Assembly: GCF_002999335.1 (NCBI RefSeq)
Contig: NW_020312370.1
Location: 124,001-188,000, forward strand
DNA length: 64,000 nucleotides
DNA from: Cyclospora cayetanensis
Lineage: Eukaryota > Apicomplexa > Conoidasida > Eucoccidiorida > Eimeriidae
Direction of reading: 5' to 3'
This document shows, piece by piece, positions 47,487 to 57,032 of this stretch. Made by a program: the position numbers and the translations under genes. Every line of letters begins with the position of its first letter. Positions within the stretch are counted from its first letter, which is position 1. A model generated the notes under the pieces. It did not search any database. It was given only the letters and a program-made list of their open reading frames with translations, and had not been told where the DNA came from.

Positions 47487-48599
47487 TTAGCTGGCCTGCT
47501 TGGAGACTGATACCTCATTCAGAAGGCTTTCTCCTTCTAATGGTTTTATTTTGAGGACTGCTAGTTCCTTAGGGCCGACAACTTGGAACCACGTGGTACC
47601 ATCTTTCTCTGTTACCAGATGCTTCTCCACTCTGTCTGCGTCCGATCGCCCTATGACCATTGAGGGCCTAAAGTTGAGCTGCAGAACAAACTTATCTGAT
47701 GGTGGCGCCGCTACTGGTACACTGGCCTCAACTGTGCCTTTTTTGGATAGCTCAAAAGGTGCTTGACCAGTTCGTTCTGGCACTCCCCCATGGGCACCCC
47801 CTGCGTGATCCTCTGCCGCTTGCCCTTCGCCCGTTGATGCACTGTCTGGTTGACTGTACGGTGGGTGTTCACGCTCTGTGGAGTGTGCTGTTCCACCATG
47901 GGCTCGAGACCCATTCGGAGATAACCCACTACGGGATACCTCAGCATACTCTGTTGAAGAGCCTTTGCCTGGGGCTACGTCTGAGCTTCCGGTGTGGCTG
48001 CCCTCAGTCGCAGCATGCGGCATAGGGTGAAGTTCCTGTGCATCCACACGCGACGTGTTGCCCTCATCAGAGGCATTGTGAGGACCGTGGCCCTCCTTTG
48101 TGACCTTTTCAGAGTCTTCTTTGTCTGACTGGCTGTGAAATTGCTTATCCGATTTTTTTTCGGCCGCTGCCGGCTCAGCTTGTGATTCTTCCTCTGATGT
48201 GCGGTCGCCTCCGTGGCTGTGCGCACCGCCATTGCCCACTTCTTCCTCTGATTTGTCAGTTTCAGATTCAGCAGTGGACTCTTTACCATCTTCTTCTTCT
48301 GCATTGGTTGTCGTTTTGGCCTCTGACCCAGACCCCTTCCCCTCAGTCCCCGACTCCTTTTCGCTCAGCAGTTTGACTTGAAGATGCGAAAGAGCGGATT
48401 CTGTAGGCAGCTCAACGTGAGCATTGCTCATATCACGCTGTACTTGAAGAGAGATTGCAGGGGATGTGCTGGGCTGTAGGTCTCTCCAATTGAATACTGG
48501 AGTTCGGATGGCACTCGAGGAAGACACGATGAGCACGGCGGATAAGGACCCGAGAGCCACTATCCGATTCACTCTCGTTACCCTAAAAGAATTCGGCAT
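47487..48599 (-). CDS. Acidic protein with N-terminal signal peptide, unknown family
   Basis: Single open frame of 370 aa from the ATG at 48599. The frame extends 45 codons further upstream, but only a TTG could start it. The N-terminus (MPNSFRVTRVNRIVALGSLS, then AVLIVSSSSA) is a typical cleavable signal peptide. Residues about 75-290 are low-complexity, rich in E, S, K, G and H. A compact C-terminal segment follows: FVLQLNFRPSMVIGRSDADR, then TTWFQVVGPKELAVLKIKPL. I know no family with this end. The layout (signal, disordered acidic middle, short folded end, no membrane anchor) is common among coccidian dense-granule or other secreted proteins, but that is inference. The gene converges on BUD13. 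Confidence 0.75.
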   Translation of the reverse strand: MPNSFRVTRVNRIVALGSLSAVLIVSSSSAIRTPVFNWRDLQPSTSPAISLQVQRDMSNAHVELPTESALSHLQVKLLSEKESGTEGKGSGSEAKTTTNAEEEDGKESTAESETDKSEEEVGNGGAHSHGGDRTSEEESQAEPAAAEKKSDKQFHSQSDKEDSEKVTKEGHGPHNASDEGNTSRVDAQELHPMPHAATEGSHTGSSDVAPGKGSSTEYAEVSRSGLSPNGSRAHGGTAHSTEREHPPYSQPDSASTGEGQAAEDHAGGAHGGVPERTGQAPFELSKKGTVEASVPVAAPPSDKFVLQLNFRPSMVIGRSDADRVEKHLVTEKDGTTWFQVVGPKELAVLKIKPLEGESLLNEVSVSKQAS

Positions 48600-49940
48600 T
48601 TTGAAGCTGCCTTTTGAATTTCTCACTCTTACACATAGGGAAGGGGAGCAAGTGGCTAGCAGCGTGTAAGGATGAAACACAAAAACCGGCGGACTGGCCT
48701 GTGCAGGTGGTCGCAGGGCAGGCGTAGCTGACAACAGCCAAACAGATACTGAAATAGGTGTATGTCTAGCTAGTTTTGGCCCTCAATTCTTGATATACAG
48801 ATAAAAAGCCAAAACTTGAATCAACGTAGCCATTCGCGAGGCTAGAGTCCGGTCTTCGGTAAGATGCCTCACGGACAGAGTGTGCATGCATGGAGGCAAC
48901 GCCCGAAACAATGGTAAGCGCTAACTTGAATAACTGTAAGAAACATTTTGACCATAGGTGTGAATATTAAGAAGTGCCTTCTACAGATGACTACCACTTA
49001 TCCTTACAGTAAGAACTCTCTGCTTGCCCGTAGTAACTTCGGACTCTACGGTTCCTCATTGGGTTCACTGTATGATGTACTGGTCCAAGCTATGCTACAC
49101 CACAGTGTGCGTATTATACATGGCTACAAACTATTAAAGCGTGTACGAACTGCTGTGGCTCCCCTTACAGTCTTTCTCTTGCAGTTTATGGTTAGATCCA
49201 TGCTTTTAACAATAAGGATTATCTGCCTGCGCACTAATCTGTAATGTGCAACCGCATAGCAAACCAGTGTATATTTAGGCATTTATGCTACACTTCTTAT
49301 GATGAATTCAGAGTTGGTGTAGAACTGGCTAGTTGGTGCAGTTGGTTGTGTATGCTCTTAGTTGCAGTTGCGTGTTAGCCCAATCCAATTTAAGCAAATT
49401 GAAACGTTCCATCAATGGACTCCGTAGTGTACAGCGCTAAGCTACATTTCGGGCAATTTCCATTACACTAGCGTTTAATAACTAGAAGTTATCAAATAAT
49501 GGATCGAAACGCTAAACTGTTCGCAAACCTAAATAAATACAGAGTGTAAGCTCCCTACTAAAAGACGCATTGTTATGTGTGTCTTCAACGCTTCATCTGA
49601 GGTCTCCGCAGGGAGACACTTATTTACAGACTCAATGTTAGTCCAATAGAATGAAATAAAGTGCTTATTAAACGAGCTCCGTGCCTTTCCTGCGTGCGCC
49701 CCTCAAAGTGCCAGACATGAGGGAAAAGGGACAGCTAAGATGGGCCTTGCTGACCCTTTATGCACCCCAAGCATTCACATCTAGTTGTAAAGGAAACCTA
49801 CTGCTCATGTACACACCTCTGTATCTTCGCTTACCTAGCTAACAGCTCTCTGCGATAAGATCAAATTGCAAGGAGCCGAATTACATACTATACTCGTTAG
49901 TAAAGCTTATGTAAATACAATTACTATTCAAGGGGCTAAA
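48600..49940. other. Region upstream of the secreted-type gene and before copy B
   Basis: No supported exon. It contains the presumed promoter of the minus-strand gene and, at about 49590-49750, the second copy of the dispersed repeat seen at 6799-6960. Confidence 0.45.
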
Positions 49941-52293
49941 GTTAAGTTAACCAATTTCTACTGCGCCAGTTATATTTCACTAACGGGGTTTTAAGAAGTA
50001 AAAAACTAATAAATCTGCAAGTATACAGTTTTCATTGCAGAATGTTGTTTCTTTTAACAAAAAGGTGAGATACTGTGTGCGTGTGCGCTAGATTCTATGT
50101 ATAGCTAGCTGTGCTCACGGTCCATATAGGGTACAGCTAGGAGAACCCGTAGTGGCGCACCGCTTCGCATTGAAATCCCTGTGGTCGCGGAGAATGGAAA
50201 ATGGGAGGTCTTCCGAAAAACACTTCACTACTTTCTACTCCATTTATGCGAAGTCTAGAATCAACGCTCCCCTCACACAGATCTTAGCTGAGCGCTACAG
50301 GTGGTAGCACCGCATGGTTCAATCCAGGTGTTCGCCCTGCTCAATCACTGGCTATGGATGCAGAGTAACGTCAGACTGCCATGCAGTAAGTGTGTGGCCT
50401 CAGTCAATCCATTCAGCACTTCAATAATCTGACATTCTTCATTTAAATTGCGGAAAGAAGAAGCGTGCATGCTATGGCAGTTGAGGGTGGTGCAGGGCCG
50501 GTTGGGGCGGGAGAGGGCGGCCTGCAAGCTATGATCAACACAATAGCTCTACATTGGCAAAACACCTTGTCTGCCCACGAACATTTGTGATGCATTGGTA
50601 AGCTTTTTGCCGACCAGGAAAGTATGATAGCCGTAAGAATGGGCAGTCACTCAAACCTTTCATCCGCCGGTTGGGGAAGTGTCTTAGTTCGTACCTTTTG
50701 AGAAAGAGAGACGAGTGCTCTTTGTGACGTGTTTACTGGATGCACGAACACTTCAGTAACGGCCTTGTTCCTGAGGAGAGGGGTATCTGCTAGCAGGGAC
50801 TACAGTAGATCAAGCCTTCACACGAGCAGTGACACATCGAGTAATGGCGGGATAAGCTCAACAGCAAGCTTTGAGAAGACTGAGAAGCCTGAGGCACTAT
50901 CAATAGAGTGGTGTACTGGGAAATATGAAGTTTTGATAGGCAAACTCATAGCGTAGATGAACAACTGCCTTGTCAGCAGCTTACCTCAGTATAACCTGAA
51001 GTGTCGCGTGAGGTGGCGCCAGGATAGGCAGCGACTTAGCTAGTAACATCGGCCGGTGGGGCCTCCGCAATTCGATTACTTGACGGTACAGGAGCAGATG
51101 AGCATTCTTCCTACGTCTTCGGCTGACGTGTAAAGCTAAGTCAGCACTTAGAATTTAGGGATGTCGGGCTGTGTCATTGGCCCTAGCCTACAATCGAAGG
51201 TGAAACAGGAAGCAAGGCCAGAGCTAACCCCTGCTCCGAGGCACTCCCCGGCAGTGCTCTTGCAGTCATTGTGGCAGATTGAATAGCATACTCTAGAACT
51301 GCTAGCGCCTTGAGAAAGCCCAAGAACGTGTACATTCGGACCAAGTTTAACAAAAGCAGGCCACTCAATGAGCGATAAAAACAGATCAGGGAGAGGGGAA
51401 GCCTTACACGCAGGCTGCGGGGCAGTGAAGGGAATTACCGGAGAGAGTCGCAGTTGCAGACCCGCTGCAGGTCAATCCAGCGCTGAAGCAAGCTTACTTT
51501 GATGCTTGAGGACTGCTGGCGTCGCTTGACATTGGAGGTGAAGTCGCTCTGTTATCCGGGAAGGTGGCGGAAAAGTGCAATGTGCTTCTTCGCTTGTTAG
51601 CGCAGCCCCCAGGATTCAATGCTGGTGCTGATGGGGTTCAGAGCACAAGGATTGGCAAGGCCAGTGCAAGTGAATGTCACTTCAACTCGGAACTGATTGC
51701 TGTCAGCATGCTCTTTTTTGTTGCGCTATGTAGAGTCGGTAGCGGAACAAGCTGCCGCCAAGTCTTCATGGGGCCGGCTCAGCAATGCAGTAAGGTAAAG
51801 CGCTTGAGCGCGCATTCCGTCGTGCTGGCCTTGCAACTGGCTCTTTACTAGGGATGTAAGCTGAATCTTTAGCAGACAAACACTGGGAATAGGCATATAT
51901 CAAGGAGGAGCTAGAGGAGTTGCTACATGACGACGAGCTGCCAGCAGGATAGACACCTGCTGGTCGCTGATGCTTTGAGGTCGCTTGATGCTCCTGAACA
52001 CCCCATTGCTCTGGCAAAGACATTAGCCAGTTGGCCAAAGCCTCAAGAGGAAATCAAGCGGCACCTGAATGATCTGTCGAAAAGCAAAGTGGACGGACCG
52101 ACCAGTGCCTTTGGGCACAAATAAGTGTTGATGCAGAAAGAGGAAGGAAGATGGGAACGTGCGTCAGCTTAGCTGTGAATTCCTGAACAAGCTAGCCCTG
52201 AAGCAGGGCTCCTGAAGACCCTATTTGGCAAGTCGATTTGCGAAGCAATAATTTACTCAGCATTCGACTTGACGCACGCTTTTACACAAATCA

Positions 52294-52580
52294 TTGATCA
52301 TCCTAAATGACAAGCACAAAACGGCGTTCCACACCTGGACTCGCGATTTCGAGTATACCTGTATGCCGTTTGCGTTAGTTAACGCTTCACTGCAGGTGCA
52401 GCGACATCCCAATACGGCTTTCAACGAAGCAACAAAGAAGAGGTGGACGGCTGTGTACATGAATGACGTCTTAGCCTTCGGCTTTCAGGAGCACCTACTG
52501 CACGTATGGCGTGCGTTCCACCTGTTGCGGGGCAAGCGGCGCTGCGTGAATATAGGCAAGTTTTGGCTTTGCACGAAAAC
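52294..52580 (+). pseudogene. Reverse transcriptase fragment, copy B
   Basis: Identical in sequence to the copy A fragment over this span, including the altered active site YMND. Immediately after 52580 the two copies diverge for about 145 bases. Confidence 0.82.
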
Positions 52581-53859
52581 AGATATACCTGCATTCCCCT
52601 TTTCGTCTGGAGGGACTCAGCTGAATTTAGCAACATTTTGATGCAATTAAGGCTGTGCCTGTACCATTACTTACAACGATTTTTCGCCTTGCATCTTACT
52701 AACAATGCTTGGTTTTTGGGTTTGCTAGGATCGCTGCTCATCACTTCACCTACCTCAGAAAGGGCAGCCTATGACCTGGACAGAGGAAGCTGAAGCTGCA
52801 GCAAAGGCTCCTATAGATCTCCTTTGAGCTACGAAGGTATTCAGGCTGCCTGAAAATGAGCCTTCATTCTTCGTAACAGCAGATGCTAGTGACGCTATGG
52901 TGGATGCTATTCTCTGTCGACTAACCACGGCCTCTCCAAAACATTAAAGGGGTTGCTAGGTATGCTCATCGCCTCACCGGTAGCAGGCACTGGTGTCTGA
53001 TGAGGGCGAAGAAGCTCTGCGTGGTGCTGTTAGGGCGTAACTAGATGCCAGCAGTATTCAGATAGGCGTCCAGACCTTTTTCGGAGAGCTGTACGAACTT
53101 CAATAATGCTTGAAAATGTTTCTGCTCTGGAATTTTCTCTTCCATGAGGTTTCCCACAAAAGTGAGCTAAGAGCATCACCAACTCGGTAGCCGATGGACT
53201 GTCGCTTCGGCCCAGTGCTTCACTATTATGTACCGCTACCGCCCATGTCTCAATGTATGATCCTTTAACTTTTAACACTCATGTATCCGCTTCCCGAAAT
53301 CCGGAAGGGCGAAAGGAGGAAGCGTTAACACGCTGAGGATGGCCTACTAAAGCAGTGAACACAGGCGGCACTCCATGGCTTGTGCAGATTAACTTTCTCG
53401 GTGTTTTCTTTCCCCCCAAAACACATTATTATGCTCACTTGGCCATATTGCGACTTACTACACAGTTGAAAGCCCTGGCATCTATTTTGGCGGCCTAGAA
53501 TACCCCCACGAGAGAAGAGAGTTTTACTACTGTGCCCGAATTGTCAGCATGTGAAACCCCGAAATCCTGAACCGAACCATTTGCTGATCCTTTCGGTCTC
53601 TCCAAGACTCTGGGTTGATGTGAATATCGACCGTGCCGCTGGATTGCGGTCACGGGTTAGCACAGCACCCAAACCGTTAATTATAGACTCATAAACGATA
53701 TCTATGTTAGCCCTTACTCCGTTCTCACACAGCCCACAGAGTGTCTCAGTTATTTTCAGCTTATGACTGGAAGCTTCAATGATTACCTAGGAATATCATT
53801 ACGGATGGGAATACTAAACGTATAATGCGGTCTGACGTGCGTGTACGACTCGTAGACAC

Positions 53860-54620
53860 ATTGACCGTACTGTGACCACTGAGAACTACCCGGAGGCAGG
53901 TGGACACACACAGCGCACCAACCATACTCTTTTGCAGTACTTGAGACTCTTTGCTAACAAAAATTCAATCGTTTAAGCTAAATTCCTCCCTATTCCGAGC
54001 TGATTTATGGTGCAGCAATGCACTCGTCTGTTTTTTTTGTCCTTGCATCCCTGGTGAACATTGAGGAGCCCCCCTCCATTTCAAACCTGGACCCAATGGT
54101 CGGGGGTCAGCAGCTACCTGTATCAGCAGAGGGGTTCAGAGGGTAAGTGCACGCGGATGTATACGCACAGCTCGAAAGACACAAGCACGGAACTATGATA
54201 AGCAGCAGTTGACCGTGTGTTTCAAGCCTCGAGGTTTGGTCCCCGTAAATCGGCAAGCTCTGCCAGATGATGCGAGATGCACCAGAAGGCAATCACACGA
54301 AGATGTTTTTGGCCAGGAGGCCACAGCTACTCGCAATCCGCTTAAGAATCGATGCCCGTTTTTACTGTGTCTATTTCTCTAAAGTTGGAGATGCTACAGA
54401 ACTATCAAAATTAGCTTTCTAAAGAAGCTTCAACCTCCCCAAGTTATTCATGAACTTTATTGCGCCTGCAAGTGGCTCATGTGGAGGAGGAGGATCCAGA
54501 GGAAGCCACAGAAGTGCTTGATTCTAGACTCAAACGCGAGGCAATACAAGATGGCATTCTCTAGTGAAGTGCGGTAGGGAATGCTAGCCTCAGTGGTTGA
54601 GGGGTTCGTAGCCTGCAGGA
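53860..54620 (+). pseudogene. Integrase core and chromodomain remnants, copy B
   Basis: NYPEAGGHTQRTNHTLLQY corresponds to the HPQTDGQ.ER.NRTL integrase signature. A post-integrase FLPI...FMVQQCTRLFF resembles the L.LAEFAYN segment. At 54490-54610, ATEVLDSRLKR then LVKCGR...QWLR resembles E.ILD.R...YLVKW.G...WE of chromodomains, split by a frameshift and stops. This places the family among chromoviruses. Confidence 0.65.
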
Positions 54621-56377
54621 AAAAAATGGCGGGCCTGTTTGATTCACAGCGGTAGTCGCCATGTAAGGCATTTCTTGCGTCACTTGTAATTCTGAGTCAC
54701 TATATGCCTGAAATAGCTATCTGCATCTACATATATTGCTCAAAGCGCACCCGGCCAAGACTGCTAAGGTGTTCTCTATAGTCCGATTTATACCCAGTAA
54801 TTCTTCGATATGCTGTCTCCATATTCTTTCTTATATTTTTTTAGGCCGTGGAGTGGAGCATGCTGCATGCACTGGGTGAAGGTGCAAGCGAACATTACTT
54901 TATGAGGTACGAAGGCACTGGGGAACGAGATCGCCCTTTGACTCCCTTCACACATTTACTTGTTTTCTGCCTTGTCATGGCAGAAGATAGCACATTTCAA
55001 CACTCCAATGACAGTGGTCGAGTGCATCAACGCTGCTGTGTTGGTTTAGTCCCTTGTTTGTTGTTGGCTAATAGGCGTGTCTGTCTCCCTGCTGAGTTCT
55101 TTCCCGCATGATGCAGCCTGTGGATTCCTCGTCTGCACTATTTTCGCCGATCTGCCTGCGTAGTGAGTGGCGAATAGGCGAAAAGTCATTTACTGTCCTG
55201 TACGCGGTTGCTTTCTGTTGACAGGTTTGGGACACAAGGGCATGTCCTTCGAAATGCGAGTGTAGTGGTGGAGTGGGCTACGCTAAATTCATGAGCTTCA
55301 CTAAGAATTAATAGATAAATTATTCATTGGTTTGACTGTTGGCAATATTATTTATACCAAAGTACTGCTGGACTGATACAAGAATACACAAAATTCGTGT
55401 TCGTGTGCGCTAGGCACTAGGTACAACTAGCTGTGAATTCATGCTCGCAGTGCTCTTGAAGGGTGCATCTACGCCCACCGAGCTGTTCCTCCCCACTTAT
55501 GTCGGAACTCTGAGAGAAGTAGTTGGAGGAAGGAGGAAGTTCTTTTGGTATAATCTCGGCAGCTTTCTGTGAAGGTTGTATTAAGTCTGGGGCGAATTGC
55601 TTCCCTACGGAGACCTTATATGGCGCGTTACTTTGTAAGTGGAAACAAACTGGCAGCAATTCTATACAATGCCGCTACTCTGTACTGTGAAACTGCACAG
55701 TACACAATGCTAATAGCCCTAAGCTGCACACGTAGTGCGGCACGGTGCACACTTGAAACCGGAACGCGAGCTGCATCGTTGTTCACCCAAGGTATGTTCG
55801 TATGAACAAGTTGCGAATAAGTGAAACAAGAGGAAGCTCACCAGGATCGTACAGGGGCTATGATATAAGTAAAGCGCATCAGTGTTGTTGTTAATAAAAA
55901 GTATTAAAATGTTGATGAGTTTGGCGGCAAGCAGCTTGCCAGAAACTGTCCCAAAGCTGTTGGATGCGGGCACCGGCGTCAATTGTCTGGCTGTATGAGC
56001 TAAGGGTTCAATGACAGGAATAATATGCCAAAAAGGTATTACTATCAAGATGCATCATGAGGCCGGAAAGGGCCCATGAGCACACCTAGACGCGCAGCAA
56101 CAGGGGGCGTCCCGCGCTTCATTACTTTGAGTCGAGCGACGGAACTATACTGCCTACTACTCTTTGTTCCGGCCTTCTGTGGAAATGTGAATCCACTCAT
56201 CACATTACTTTTGCGGGCTTTTTGCGCATTTGGACGACGAACTGAGCTGCAAGACTGCCCACCCTGTTTATTTTCCCGCCGCACGCTCGGGGTAGCCCTC
56301 GATGAAACTGGACACATGCGAATGGAGACCTCTTTAGCCCTTCTGCTTACATTTCTTACAGGGTTTTGCTACTCATA
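54621..56377. other. Element end and unresolved sequence
   Basis: It contains the presumed right end of copy B (to about 55560). One exon-like stretch is flanked by a good acceptor and donor (54847-54908, AVEWSMLHALGEGASEHYFM). There are also open frames on both strands at 56045-56399 without motifs. I cannot assign a gene. Confidence 0.3.
55395..55470 (+). repeat. Solo or right-end terminal-repeat-like motif
   Basis: GTGTGCGCTAGGCAC...ACAACTAGCTGTG...ATGCTC matches, with mismatches, the block GTGTGCGCTAGAT...TAACTAGCTTTGCATGCTC at about 40450-40490. It also matches GTGTGCGCTAGATTC...ATAGCTAGCTGTGCTC in the left terminal regions of copies A and B. This is the expected position of the right terminal repeat of copy B. 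Confidence 0.5.
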
Positions 56378-57022
56378 TTACAAGCAAAATCCTATGTGAC
56401 GCCTGAGGCATCGCGGTACGCCTGAAGAGCAGCACTGCGTATTCAGGCAAACCCTCCCATGGTACCTTTGCAGCAATAGCAAACCCGGAGTGTTACTCAC
56501 TACGCCTCTTTGAATCCTTCGTGCTTGCCCCCCAGTAATGGGGTCTTTCTTCTGGCAGCCTCCGCATCCTAGCCGCATACTTCCTCCCGAAGCGTTGAGC
56601 GATCCACGGAAAGGCCATTTTTGACGCTTGCATAACGGGCAGGCTTTGCGCTTCCCTCGGTCCCCTCCCCCGTTCCTCCATTATCTTTTCGTCCAAGACA
56701 GGCGTAACGCTAGCTGCCCTACTTGAAAGCTCGGCGTCCTCGGGCAATCGGTGCTGGAATGAGACGACGACCGCTGCATTCCAAGACTGAGCAGGAGAGT
56801 CTCCCATGGAAGGTCTAAGCAAAGAAAACACATCAGTGGCTCTGATTTGGGAGACCTTACGAAAAGTGATAGCACTTTTAGTGCTTGTTTCGTGGAAGTG
56901 AAGCAGATCGTGCATCGGCCCGTTGGCAGTGTAGTGTTGGCGCGCATAACCAGCGAGAAAGACTGTCACCGGCAGCACCACGAACCATAGCAAACGCAGC
57001 AATATTGGTAGGTCGGCATGTT
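56378..57022 (-). CDS. Small single-pass membrane protein, hypothetical
   Basis: A minus-strand frame reads LLRLLWFVVLPVTVFLAGYA (one membrane helix), then about 140 hydrophilic residues ending GASTKDSKRR. A GTGAGT donor there can splice to an AG after CTCTTC, adding SVPRCLRRHIGFCL and a stop at 56378. There is no ATG upstream in frame before a stop. The N-terminus must therefore come from an upstream exon (an AG after TTCT lies at about 57027, which would put the first exon antisense to the 57033 gene) or from a later ATG. The composition looks coding, but the model is tentative and no family is recognised. Confidence 0.4.
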
Positions 57023-57032
57023 TGGCTAGAAG

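Larger units (their letters stand above)
49941..55560 (+). mobile_element. Chromodomain-type Ty3/gypsy retroelement copy B (near full-length, decayed)
   Basis: Same element as copy A but retaining its 3' half. A left terminal region (about 49941-50300), primer-binding-like TGGTAGCA (50302), gag, retropepsin, RT (to about 52580) and RNase H (VTADASDAMVDAILC, about 52880) match copy A up to 53069. Beyond that, an integrase remnant reads TTENYPEAGGHTQRTNHTLL (53870-53935) with QYLRLFANKN after it. A chromodomain-like EEATEVLDSRLKREAIQDG (about 54500) is followed, in another frame, by LVKCGRE. A right terminal-type motif is at about 55395-55470. Many stops show that it is dead. The right limit is approximate. 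Confidence 0.82.

Noticed and set aside
48600..48734. 45-codon N-terminal extension of the secreted-type protein
   Set aside because: The extension can start only at TTG, and the internal ATG is followed at once by a good signal peptide.
54480..54570. Terminal exon of an unknown host gene (VEEEDPEEATEVLDSRLKR)
   Set aside because: It fits better as a chromodomain remnant of retroelement copy B, given its position behind integrase and the LVKCGR continuation in another frame.
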